In this document: in pieces, positions 57,822 to 64,000 of the stretch
How the letters are laid out: every line of letters starts with the position of its first letter
Numbering within the stretch: position 1 is the first letter of the stretch
Source: Glandiceps talaboti
Lineage: Eukaryota; Hemichordata; Enteropneusta; Spengelidae
Length of the DNA: 64,000 nucleotides
Assembly (NCBI RefSeq): GCF_964340395.1
Contig: NC_135553.1
Location: 14,116,001-14,180,000, forward strand
Direction: 5' to 3'
Notes under the pieces: model-generated
What the model saw: the letters and a program-made list of their open reading frames with translations, nothing else
Databases searched by the model: none
What the model was told of the DNA's origin: nothing
Program-made: the position numbers and the translations under genes

Positions 57822-58222
57822 GACCCTCATATCTCTGGCATGTACCATTGTTGATTGTTGATTTCTTGACAAGTTTATGAAACCCAAAATTGCTATTACT
57901 TGTTCAAAGTTTGGAGAGAATTTAAGGTCCCCAAGACACAATCTACCTCAGAGGCCCACTAGGTGTGAAAACTGTTGATTAGTAGAACTAAAGAAAAAGG
58001 TTATGTAGGACAAAAGAATGATCCCATGTAATCCTTATTAAGATAACACTGTGATGATTTGGGATTGAAACTGAGCCCTTTAAAATTATTTACTTGTTTT
58101 TCCTGTCCACAGAAATATTCGAAGTAGAGGACTTTGAACACAGCATCGTCACACTGAATCGTGACAAATTGACATCTATAAAGATCGAAGAAGAGGAGGA
58201 AGCAGAAGATGATGATGAATAA
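28947..58222 (+). CDS. TRPM-like: TRPM-family cation channel with inserted ZZ zinc fingers (26 coding exons, 1161 aa)
   Basis: Predicted membrane cation channel. Exons: 28947-29042, 32354-32591, 33268-33437, 34083-34296, 35353-35389, 36732-36842, 37246-37307, 37688-37724, 38921-39040, 40012-40049, 40720-40882, 41962-42100, 43217-43286, 43621-43718, 44144-44278, 45174-45275, 45949-46036, 46841-46951, 47340-47439, 47555-47846, 48611-48754, 54470-54724, 55153-55333, 56433-56562, 57211-57455, 58113-58222. All junctions are GT/AG and in frame, which strongly supports the model. TRPM signatures: YIRVPLQ near the start, TGALIVTNGIYHGI, VAVTWFLLQGG and DGGRTAEMAAF of the N-terminal homology region, LFLENGMPLQPF, KDLYVWALLCGR, six membrane segments from about residue 800, S6 LIANILLLNLLIAVFG and TRP helix VVWSFYRYGLIKEYHNK. 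It is shorter than typical TRPMs and has no C-terminal enzyme domain. The start is the first Met after the acceptor at 28930. Confidence 0.9.
29724..29799. repeat. imperfect palindrome, ~30-bp arms
   Basis: ATGGGTCACTCGATCTCCTC on the left faces GAGAGTGACCCATA on the right, with CTCTGAACA/TGTTCAGAG nearer the loop. Confidence 0.65.
31855..32246 (+). repeat. 3' part of the 1.1-kb dispersed repeat
   Basis: Contains the ATGCCTAGC... and ATAGTAACAGCCAAATGATG units and the closing TTGTGCTGCAGTACCTTTGG, as in the copies at 14-15 and 22 kb. Confidence 0.65.
32664..32870. repeat. (ATGT)n with an (ACGT)n core
   Basis: About 200 bp of ATGT units with CATG variants and a run of GTAC/ACGT units at 32790-32828, in the intron after the second TRPM coding exon. 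The repetitive MYVC-type ORFs are artefacts. Confidence 0.9.
34392..34742. repeat. 67-bp tandem repeat, five copies
   Basis: Units begin AAAAGTCCAGTCAGACTTAT at 34392, 34459, 34526, 34593 and 34681. The fourth unit carries an extra 21-bp internal duplication (TAGTACACTTGTATTGATTA). Intronic. Confidence 0.9.
35353..37307 (+). CDS. TRPM-like: TRPM exons 5-7: first ZZ zinc-finger module
   Basis: Exons 35353-35389 (37 bp), 36732-36842 (111 bp) and 37246-37307 (62 bp), phases 1-2, 2-2 and 2-1, residues about 239-309. The middle exon reads WCCDECGDRIVGSGFHCHAC then GDYDLCLVC. This is the ZZ pattern Cys-x2-Cys, Cys-x2-Cys, Asp-Tyr-Asp-Leu-Cys-x2-Cys, with His residues following in GHMENIDKHRD. ZZ fingers bind two zinc ions and usually a peptide partner. 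I know of no such finger in described TRPM channels. Confidence 0.85.
35425..36225. repeat. 24-bp minisatellite, ~33 copies, intronic
   Basis: Unit CATTGCATACTGTCCC plus AAACACTT, with C/T and G/A point variants (CATTACATAC, ACCGTCCC, CACACC). Because 24 is a multiple of 3 and few frames contain a stop, five of six frames stay open for about 800 bp. It begins just after the donor at 35389/35390. Reading on from the exon frame hits TGA at once, so it is not an exon extension. Confidence 0.9.
36285..36308. repeat. G24 homopolymer
   Basis: An uninterrupted run of about 24 G, 60 bp after the minisatellite. Possible G-quadruplex and an error-prone length. Confidence 0.85.
37688..40049 (+). CDS. 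TRPM-like: TRPM exons 8-10: second, divergent ZZ-like module
   Basis: Exons 37688-37724 (37 bp), 38921-39040 (120 bp) and 40012-40049 (38 bp), again phases 1-2, 2-2 and 2-1, residues about 309-375. The middle exon reads WRCTACGLHIWDEIYWCD then KVC, KDDVHCGEC. The cysteine pattern is Cys-x2-Cys, x10, Cys-x5-Cys, x4, His-Cys-x2-Cys. Both modules enter with Ser-Trp just before the first cysteines. It looks like a diverged duplicate of module 1 that may still bind zinc. Confidence 0.8.
37890..38560. repeat. intronic dispersed repeat with internal copies
   Basis: AATTTCTAAAAGAACAGACG...CAGAGTTTTGATATTTG near 37915 and TTTCAAAAAAGAATAGACAG...CAGAGCTTTGATATTTGG near 38483 are diverged copies; a third (GAAGAGCAGAGCAGAATTAG) is near 38080. 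Confidence 0.5.
39384..39800. repeat. dispersed repeat headed by an AGTCCCC/GGGGACT hairpin
   Basis: It starts AGTCCCCGCCGGATGAAGTC, closing on GACGGGGACT, then GTCCGTCC repeats. Two ~170-bp sub-repeats follow, sharing TCCAATATGGCTGCCTG and AACTCAGACATGCTT. No coding capacity. Intronic. Confidence 0.65.
42771..43151. repeat. 188-bp tandem duplication
   Basis: ATTCATAGCCAAACCAAATT starts at 42771 and again at 42959. The two units are almost identical through CTAGGCCTATATGACTTTTA, so the duplication is recent. Intronic. Confidence 0.9.
45408..45850. repeat. SINE-like repeat fused to a fragment of the 1.1-kb repeat family
   Basis: (ATCA)n then a body similar to 25648-25950, followed from about 45684 by TTAGCAACTAAGACCA and CATAGCAACAAGCAAAT motifs of the 1.1-kb repeat. 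Confidence 0.5.
47555..56562 (+). CDS. TRPM-like: TRPM exons 20-24: pre-S1 region and S1 to S6
   Basis: Exon 47555-47846 ends the cytosolic part (CCQTKLTSMWHGK, FAPRIQFMWNI). Exon 48611-48754 carries S1 and S2, ending LLTIEELRM. Exon 54470-54724 carries S3 (from QWNIIKACML), S4 and the S4-S5 linker LGPKLIMIKGM. Exon 55153-55333 carries S5 and the pore helix (YRSYFQLLGDMLTDDIELK). Exon 56433-56562 carries a pore-loop Cys pair (STCVKPYDPAC) and S6. Compared with well-studied TRPMs, S2 keeps Glu852 but has Met855 where Gln is expected, and S3 keeps Asn877 but has Lys880 where Asp is expected. S4 (VRIMYSLTLLAFYLNLLPLG) has a single basic residue, at its start. Confidence 0.85.
47881..47962. repeat. 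45-bp direct duplication
   Basis: GTGTACAACCATATATCTGC followed by TAGCTTTTTTT occurs twice in the intron after exon 20. Confidence 0.8.
48755..49301. other. TRPM intron 21 left of the LTR insertion
   Basis: Plain AT-rich intron ending in a (TAATC)n-like stretch (49262-49290). The four bases TTTA directly before 49302 recur directly after 54428. Confidence 0.6.
49302..50122 (-). repeat. 3' LTR (left copy)
   Basis: Begins TGTAACAATTCGCTTTTCTC and ends TTTAGCGTTTCGCTACA on the plus strand. I noticed two differences from the right copy: T/C at about 49343 and A/G in AAACAAACTTT near 49983. Confidence 0.9.
50123..51259 (-). other. non-coding internal part of the LTR element
   Basis: About 1.1 kb without a significant ORF between the gag-pro stop and the 3' LTR, where pol would be expected in an intact element. 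It includes three tandem 30-bp units (GATACGAAGTCTTCTACGAT) at about 51127-51216 and the polypurine tract next to the LTR. Confidence 0.75.
51260..53569 (-). CDS. gag-protease polyprotein of the LTR element (769 aa)
   Basis: An intact single ORF. It has a Gln/Tyr/Arg-rich N-terminal third, then a retrotransposon capsid-like domain (about residues 230-400; WRDYRIHFETCARANDW, LLQGRAKKPL). The CCHC zinc knuckle CYQCRQPGHIRRDC is at about 465, and an aspartic protease with active site LIDTGAAVSLIS at about 562. After the protease comes a short basic linker, and the ORF ends RRRPPDKYGDWVQ. That ending resembles the extreme C-terminus of Gypsy integrases and suggests an in-frame deletion of the rest of pol. 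The gag packages element RNA and the protease would cleave gag. The start is the first Met, 39 bp from the LTR. Confidence 0.85.
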   Translation of the reverse strand: MAFASGNPGYNYTSDTNDWQSGWPATAAFGEHFRNSNYDQFDNGYAPSTSGRLPTRGHQPEWEPPQPYSKQQAAYYQPRQGDYKQQQRRRENTESNYDLRVGPMETAPSGSNGWNTHQSDFNNHFNQPTGQTQHGRRHVEPLPPTLQGWHHGRWYKSDQPKHDYYHQGWNDYDRRDYNYRYGRPDQRGPTPGNQLTQPGRPKDQGQHPPPRDIRPQQLRGRRLQKPAFPPDKYDGREAWRDYRIHFETCARANDWSYEEKGWILATLLQGRAKKPLNQLTDPTYICYEELVQLLERRYGTSRKAETFKAQLTTRKRGKNESLPDLAQAILELTELAFPQLDRAAIDSVARQHFIGAIEDSTIRMQIHHTAGLTLDDAVCAGLHTEAFLESEAQRTQSFRPQRFVRALALEDSDEEEEMETIQQVRGRDLRNHNTHGQSIPQQMLDLIDQFRQQVQQMVGRPKTIECYQCRQPGHIRRDCPTLVEGNTQSTVMTIGLSDNQQQKDTNTNCNTMVEEAQNSENTSVSVQEETVNNNAVIPTVPAIGTNKKQAPYIMATVNRQPVPMLIDTGAAVSLISYQTYQRLPVDKRPDLKPYSARVRLANYAMMKVYGIANLTIRIGETVTNFPFLVAELREDGIIGLDLMQANSMDPIVSKGYLHTPRGTVTFCNKKTTPFITQSSGTDTTPVNNNKPETTNMNKGKWTPYAGNNKKKSRRRRTNKLPQTKGRSPSQTVNIANVTTTTPFANTRPKRRRPPDKYGDWVQPRNHEWH
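53608..54428 (-). repeat. 5' LTR (right copy)
   Basis: Same 821-bp sequence as 49302-50122. As the upstream LTR of the minus-strand element it should carry the promoter. The 85-codon ORF present in both LTRs has no recognisable content. Confidence 0.9.
54725..57210. other. TRPM introns 22-24
   Basis: Between the S3-S4, S5, S6 and TRP-helix exons. The stretch 55630-56700 is the source of part of the inverted copy at 9.68-10.5 kb. It includes a G run at about 55415 and (TG)n near 56694-56722. Confidence 0.6.
57211..57455 (+). CDS. TRPM-like: TRPM exon 25: TRP helix and cysteine cluster
   Basis: Encodes YIEDIQKRSKVVWSFYRYGL then IKEYHNKAPFFPLGCP, the conserved TRPM TRP-helix region just after S6. 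It is followed by a cysteine-rich stretch of about 35 residues (MCKQCVCCLRPCICCGKTCS) with at least eleven Cys counting the CP before it. This could be palmitoylated at the membrane or bind metal. The exon is missing from the inverted copy at 9-11 kb. Confidence 0.85.
57690..57820. repeat. (TGTC)n and (TG)n microsatellites
   Basis: CTGT units then a long TG tract in the last TRPM intron. In the inverted copy at 9660 a single CA tract takes the place of this tract, the one at 56.7 kb, and everything between them. Confidence 0.85.
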
Positions 58223-59059
58223 TTAGTTATAAACTTTGACATACATACACACTTCATAGTGTTAGGAATTGGTGCTTTCTCTGCTGTGTGCATAAATGAT
58301 GATGACTCAAACATTGTATTTGTATGAACAATGTTTAATAGTGTGAAAACTTTAAAACTTCAGAGGCAGAGGATACAATAACCTCTTAGGTAGGCTTGAC
58401 AAGGGTGTAGCAGAGTCAAAACACTGTGCCTTTTACCTGAACACATTTTTTAACTTTTGATTTTAAAGTTAAACATTGGTCAGTATTATTCAAAGGAGAC
58501 TTTGACAATTTATTCTTGTTTTATGTAAGTTACAATTTTTTTCCCAATATTTATAGTAGTATAGTTCTATCATTATTACATACATAAACTCTATTGGCAG
58601 CTGCTTTTTAAACTTTCCAGAGTTTTTACTAACCGTTTTACACATTTGTGTTTTTAGCTCAGTGTACTTGGTAAGATAGATATAGGTTGTAATGTGAATG
58701 CGTTATTCCTATGTGCTTACACTGTATGGTATGCTTCCTGGGGAGTTGAGGAAGTACAGTGGACCATGGCGCCGCTGTAGAGATCCATGCCAGGGTTAAT
58801 AATTGTAAGCACCTTAAGATCTCTGGAGAACAGATATGTTTAACACTTTTATTATTATCATGTAGGAGATTCCCATCAAATTTACAGCACAGGATAGAAA
58901 ATCTACACAAGAGTTTGTTTATACTAAATGTCTTATTTCTATAATTACTGTGGTTCTTTCAATAGTCTGTAAGTGTGTTATGCCATACCTATAATATGTA
59001 TTTGTGTGTGCGCCGCATGTGTGTGTGTGTGTTTGTTTATGTGTGTGTGTTTGTATGTG

Positions 59060-59093
<34 letters not shown>

Positions 59094-59865
59094 TGTATGT
59101 ATGTATGTATGTATGTATGTATGTGTGTGTGTATGTATGTGTATGTGTGTTTGTGTGTATGTATGTATGTATGTATGTAGGTATGTGTGTGTATATGTAT
59201 GCATGCATGTATGTATGGGTGTGTGTGTGTGTGTGTATGTGTGTGTGTGTTACTAAAGTGTGTGTACATGTCTGTACAAGTGTGTAGAACTTAAGGTATT
59301 CTCACATACTACTGTTAATAGAGTAGAGAGGTGATTTTAAATGACAAGAAAGTTAATTTTGAGGTTTAATATAATTGTGTTAAGACAGTCTAGTCAGCAT
59401 TTTAACATCAAGAAATGAAAGAAAATCAGCAATTGTTCTTATCTGAATATTATTCCTGTAACTGTTTTAACATGCATAATAAATTGTTCTGATATGAATG
59501 TATACAACAGTTATAATTGTAAAATACTCCATTGCATAGACATTGTGAGTTCAATGAATTGGGACCAAATTTTCACCTCAAATAATCACATCTGACAACT
59601 TTGTACAATCACAAAGACAGATTTTAATATCATATACCATTCAACTAAAATTTAAAACATATATTTTCATATTACGTACTTGATTAGTTGTGAAAATTTA
59701 GAAATACATTGGATGTTCTTAAAAGATGTGAAATTGTACTGATATATAGTCCTATGAAATTGTTTCATTTTAGGAATATCAACAATGTATTTTCTAAGTA
59801 ATTCTCTTACCATGATATGTATCATTTAATCAGAAAGGGTAAATAAAAGTAATTTTCAATTGATT
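58223..59865 (+). promoter_or_regulatory. TRPM 3' UTR with candidate poly(A) signals
   Basis: AATAAA occurs at 59478 and 59842 after the stop at 58220-58222. A T-rich stretch follows the second (TTGATTTTTTTTCTGTTC). A 200-bp ATGT/GT repeat lies within at 59055-59260. Which signal is used cannot be told from sequence. Confidence 0.45.
59055..59260. repeat. (ATGT)n/(GT)n microsatellite
   Basis: Tandem ATGT with GTGT and GCAT variants. HTYI- and MYVC-type ORFs on both strands are artefacts. Confidence 0.9.
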
Positions 59866-60559
59866 TTTTTTCTGTTCCGTTTTATTCTGTTCTGTTCTAC
59901 TCTGGTCAGTTTTTTTCTGTGTCTTTTTTCCATGATATTAGATGCTGATAAAACGGGGAAAAATTAATTGTGTGTTTCCGATAACATATGGCCTCAGAAA
60001 ATAGAGTACGTAGGTCGGGATTTTATCTTATTTTATTTTATCTTTTTAATAGTTTTTTTTTATTTTTGAGCCCAAAACAAACAAAATGTCGGTTAGAATA
60101 CCTCTTCTGTGATACTTTGATGAAATATGTACAGACATCGCTGGGGAAAGAAAACAGACGTGCTTGAAAGTCAAGAAAACAAAGAATTTCTTATCGTTTG
60201 TGAAATAGCGCCAACAACGACGGTTCTTGGGCTACTTTTGTTTTGAATTAATACATTACATCATTGAATCGCTCTGACAAAAACGTTATCGTAAGGGTTA
60301 GATATTTGGAAGTCAAGAATTTTGTTGTATCAATTTTACATTTTCATGACTTACGTTGTCGCGTTTGTGCATCCATACTAGACATGTTTTCAACCATCTC
60401 AGCCTCGCTTTTTAATTCTTGTGGACAGTTGTTAACAAGTAACAAATAACAGTGTTTTTAAAATATGTTTAATAGTGACCATAAGATGCAGTTCATAGGA
60501 CAACAAAAATATGACAAATACATCGCGTTTTAGATTTGAAGTTTCTGTCAGTGTTGTCC

Positions 60560-60810
60560 TAGACTGTCAACAGTCGCTCGCGCCTTTTTTTCCTACGTCT
60601 TATCTAAACTCCGATCTGGCGCAACACTACTATAATCGCATACTGATATCGAGGGCCGAAGGCCCGAGTGATCGAGGGCCGAAGCTCGGGCCTTCGGCCC
60701 TCGATATCAGTATGCGATTATAGTAGTATTGTGCCGGATCGGAGCGCGGCAACAACTTAAGTTTAGATAAAACGCAGGGAAAAAAGGCGCAAGCGACTGT
60801 CGACAGTCTA
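60560..60810. repeat. 251-bp palindrome (fold-back / MITE-like)
   Basis: Arms of about 120 bp: TAGACTGTCAACAGTCGC on the left faces GCGACTGTCGACAGTCTA on the right. The inner 55 bp per arm (CTATAATCGCATACTGATAT, CGAGGGCCGAAGGCCCGAG) is essentially perfect around a ~16-bp loop. Confidence 0.85.
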
Positions 60811-61213
60811 GTGTTGTCCGTGCAATGAAATGTATTCAACGTAAAACAAAGCAAACTGAAAGAATCGCCGTTGTTGGCGCTCGTTGGAAGTGATGGAAAG
60901 AGCGCCCACAACGGCAGACTGTAAAATAGGATGCTCGACGACACTCTAGATGCACATATGTATTGAAAATGGCAGGCAAATCTTTGACAGAAATTGATTA
61001 ACACATAATTACAGAAAGAAATGGACAAAAACACTCGAAAGAGCGTCCTCGAACAGAAAGGATGTATTGTATTGTTATAAAAGGTTACGATCCGTCTGTG
61101 TGTTTCGATTCATCTTGACTTGTCAATGATTGATAGTCCGAGAGATATAGATCGAAGCCTGTCTCCTTACAGTCAGTAGACAGGGAACTTGGTGGCCTTT
61201 CCAAATTGTACGA

Positions 61214-61236
61214 TGACGTCACAACTCGTTATAAAA
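61214..61236 (+). promoter_or_regulatory. CRE plus TATA-like pair
   Basis: TGACGTCA at 61214-61221 and TATAAAA at 61230-61236. No gene start follows that I can identify, so this may be chance or an unannotated promoter. Confidence 0.25.
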
Positions 61237-62014
61237 CGAACACCATAAGCATGTTTGTGACTGGACGAAATGTAGGTTATTCGTATTCAAAAACCAATCA
61301 GAAGAGTCCTTACATCAGGGAACCTTGCGCTTTCTAAGTAGAGCTCGAATCATTGGTTTAATTCGTAGTGCTGTTTAAAGCGAAAGAAGAAAAGGGGAGA
61401 CCACAATGAATGTAGGATTTTTTTTGGGTCTGAGGCCAATGTACATAATGTTTGCTCTCAATATAACTTGTAAAATCATGATGTATGACATTTACCGGTC
61501 TGACATCTCATTAAACTACACGGTAGGGGTCAGAGGTCATGATTTCACTATGACAACCAAATGACTAAGATAACAAATGCAGCTCCTGCATAATTTAAAC
61601 ACGTAAAATCTGTTAGAAACTTTATATTAATTTTTTTTTTCAAACTTGATCATTTTAGTGCTTGTCATCAATTCAGTTCTAACTTATACATATCCAACCA
61701 GGTTTATACCTGATAACCTAATAGCGCAACACAGCTGCTAAGCAACGAATAATTTTCTTTCTTTTCAGTATATACAAAGGTCGTGAGAAGTTCAGGGAGG
61801 GTAAATGAGGTGACTCGTTGATATTTTATTAGTATATTTTCGAACAAACTGATAAAGAAAACAACTTCTGACCTAGACTGTCGAGGAATCACGTACGTAA
61901 TTACATTCAAGCTATATAATTTTACGGAACAAGTAGGGTCTTGTTTTGGCACCTGTAGATTGTACGCGACCCACAGTGCAGTAAATATGCGTCCAATTTA
62001 AACACCTACGTGTG

Positions 62015-62108
62015 TGACGTCAGCCAGACCGTGCCATCACCAGGCCTAGGGTTGTATTTATAGTTGTCTCTTTGAACGATTAAAATCAGTGTTCGCACAC
62101 ACAAAAAA
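62015..62108 (+). promoter_or_regulatory. core promoter and non-coding exon 1 of the 62.4-kb gene
   Basis: A perfect CRE (TGACGTCA, 62015-62022), TATTTATA at about 62055, an initiator-like TCAGTGT about 33 bp further (near 62088), and a strong donor AAAAAAG/GTATGTAAG at 62108. The spacing matches a TATA/Inr promoter responsive to CREB/ATF-type factors. Confidence 0.55.
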
Positions 62109-62443
62109 GGTATGTAAGTTTGTTTCCTAAAAGATGTTGCTTTTCAGATTTTGAAGCTCATTCTGAAATTTCGTTTGAAGTTATTTTTTAAGGATTTTTT
62201 TCTTTGGCGACCTTTCGGATGAGGTCATTGCGTGATTTGTTGAACAACTTATCATCAGTGCACTGCAGTAGACAAGACCATAATTCCTAGTTTGTGCGTA
62301 AATTATAAACATTTATTAACAATACTTTACATGTTGATGGTTAAGTAGGGGTAAACAGCCGCGGTATAATTATAGTACTGTGTTCGATCGAAGTTCAAAT
62401 TTTGTGTTGTAGTCTGCAGACCGTGGCGTAGCAGTGTCTTATC

Positions 62444-62551
62444 ATGGCCGAGACACAAATGGAGGTACCGATACCGATGGAAAATGATGTCGAAATCACA
62501 GCAGAGATCGTGGATGGAGAGATGAACTCTGAACCAGATATAGAAACTACG
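62444..62551 (+). CDS. first coding exon of an unrecognised plus-strand gene
   Basis: Acceptor GTAGTCTGCAG at 62420, 23-bp leader, ATG at 62444 (context ATCATGG), 36 codons starting MAETQMEVPIPMENDVEIT, and donor ACG/GTAAAT at 62551 in phase 0. The peptide is acidic with no known domain. The rest of the gene would lie beyond the window or in exons I do not see. The upstream CRE/TATA promoter and leader exon support it. Confidence 0.55.
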
Positions 62552-63129
62552 GTAAATGTGCATTAATGTTTCCTCTGGCAATGGCGGAAAGCAAACTTAT
62601 TTGCACTGTGTATGTAATTTGCTGCGGTATGACGGAACGCTGATCAGTTTAGAATACTGCAAAAATATAATGTCGTTGGCTTAATTCTTCATTTTGATTT
62701 ACAACACTGAAATCACATTTTGAGAATCTAAAGTTTTTGTCCAAATCCCTACAGGATTGGGTTCGTAAACTTTGACGTCCGAACAAACGTTTCCCCTCAG
62801 TGTAAATGAAAGCAGGATTTCACGGCTTTCAACGATCTTTGGTTGTCACTCAAAGGCAACGTAATCTTCATTTCGTCTGACATTATTAAACCGTTTATTT
62901 CAGAGTGACAATGGAACGGTACTAAAATATTAAGATTGTACAAATATAATGTCATGATGAATTATAAACTGATTCAATGCTTCTGTTGTTTGAAATGTGT
63001 TGCGTAGCTAACCAAAGTATGTTTGACAATGTCAAAGAAAATGAAATGTTGTATTTTTGTATTACATTTGTTCGACTGAACGTTCCTCACCGTATACAAA
63101 TTATTCGATTCTCACCTGCTGGGATGCAG

Positions 63130-63236
63130 GATTCATTCATTCACTCACTCACTCACTCACTCACTCACTCACTCACTCACTCACTCACTCACTCACTCAC
63201 TCACTCACTCACTCACTCACTCACTCACTCACTCAC

Positions 63237-63283
<47 letters not shown>

Positions 63284-63551
63284 GAAAATCACTCACTCAC
63301 TCACACACACACACACACACACACAAACTCACTCACTCACTCACACTTATTCACTCACTCACTCACTCACTCACTCACTCACTCACTCACTCACACACAC
63401 ACACAAACTCACTCACTCACTCACTCACTCACTCACACGTATTCACTCACTCAATCACTCACTCACTCACTCACTCACTCACTCACTCACTCACTCACTC
63501 ACTCACTCACTCACTCACTCACTCAATCAATCAATCAATCAATCAATCAAT
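63130..63551. repeat. 420-bp (ACTC)n/(AATC)n microsatellite
   Basis: Alternating blocks of ACTC, AATC and CA units. The long SLTHSLTH-type reading frames (165 and 201 codons) come only from the repeat and should not be taken as genes. Confidence 0.95.
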
Positions 63552-64000
63552 TAACCCAACCACCCAACCACCCACCCACTAACCTACCACATATACATGT
63601 ATTATCTCTGTGGGCGCTTAGCCAGCAAACGGGTTGACAGTTTGACAATAGCTTGTTGACCTGAACAGGCGAAATGTTATGAATGAATAGAACTCTTTTC
63701 GTGGTATACAACAACTACATATTACTCTGATTTACACTGATGAAGGTATTGAAGGAAATCAATCAGAAATGTTTATAAAGCGCCTGAATCCAGTATAAGT
63801 AAGGTTCAAAGGCATTGACTCAAGTAAAAAACCCAATGGATGTGTTTACAATGTAAAATGCCCTGTAATTATAAAGAGATGCATGTGTGTTTATGTCTTT
63901 CCTGAGTTTGACTGACGCATGCGCAGCTCCTGCCTGAGTGGAACACGAGCGCCAGTGCTCTACGTTTACCATACGGCATTGACGGGTGAATTCTTTGACA
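63552..64000. other. right edge, repeat fragment and GC-richer end
   Basis: A short SINE-like fragment (TTTATAAAGCGCC) lies near 63770. TGACGCATGCGCAG at about 63912 resembles an NRF1-type site. No exon recognised. Confidence 0.35.

Larger units (their letters stand above)
59866..62014. other. intergenic; palindrome and promoter-like motifs
   Basis: Between the TRPM 3' end and the next gene. It holds the palindrome at 60560-60810 and a CRE/TATA pair at 61214-61236. No exon recognised. Confidence 0.5.

Noticed and set aside
58919-59287. 104- to 116-codon ORFs on both strands
   Set aside because: ATGT/GT microsatellite in the TRPM 3' UTR.
62977-63582. 201- and 165-codon ORFs of SLTH repeats
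   Set aside because: ACTC/AATC microsatellite.
1-64000. Bacterial features (operons, Shine-Dalgarno sites, rRNA)
   Set aside because: The split genes, SINE, MITEs and microsatellites show animal nuclear DNA; no rRNA or full tRNA gene was recognised.

Overview
The window is AT-rich animal nuclear DNA. Genes are split into many short exons with GT/AG introns, ORFs are small, and microsatellites and diverse transposon families are abundant (DIRS-type and LTR retrotransposons, a tRNA-derived SINE, palindromic MITEs). This suggests a marine invertebrate such as an invertebrate deuterostome or a lophotrochozoan; I cannot name the species. All gene models were built by hand from splice sites and reading-frame continuity.

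Layout. 1-9.1 kb: the 3' part of an unrecognised plus-strand coiled-coil/acidic gene (exons near 2.1, 3.1 and 8.3 kb), with a large intron full of fold-back repeats and poly-C/poly-G runs. 9.0-10.9 kb: an inverted, broken copy of the 3' half of the TRPM gene found further right. 11.1-12.9 kb: a decayed copy of an exon of the first gene, then a ~124-bp satellite array. 14-24.8 kb: repeats, including a degraded DIRS/Ngaro-type tyrosine-recombinase retrotransposon with a SINE and a MITE nested in it, and a possible small minus-strand gene. 27.6-59.9 kb: the main gene. 60-62 kb: a 251-bp palindrome and promoter-like sequence. 62.0-62.6 kb: CRE/TATA promoter and first coding exon of another plus-strand gene. 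63.1-63.55 kb: a long ACTC/AATC microsatellite.

The main gene is a TRPM-family cation channel of 26 coding exons (28947-58222) predicted to encode 1161 aa. Every junction keeps frame. It has the TRPM N-terminal homology (SLOG-like) region, six transmembrane segments, pore and TRP helix, but ends soon afterwards without a NUDT9-H or kinase domain. Its most unusual feature is a pair of cysteine-rich ZZ-type zinc-finger modules inserted inside the N-terminal homology region. Each module is encoded by three exons with the same phase pattern (1-2, 2-2, 2-1), which looks like a tandem three-exon duplication. Two of the four residues expected for the S2-S3 calcium site are replaced.

The intron between the S2 and S3 exons holds a very young antisense LTR retrotransposon (LTRs of 821 bp with two differences noticed). 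It keeps gag-protease but appears to have lost reverse transcriptase, RNase H and the integrase core through an in-frame deletion. The inverted copy at 9-11 kb lacks this insertion.
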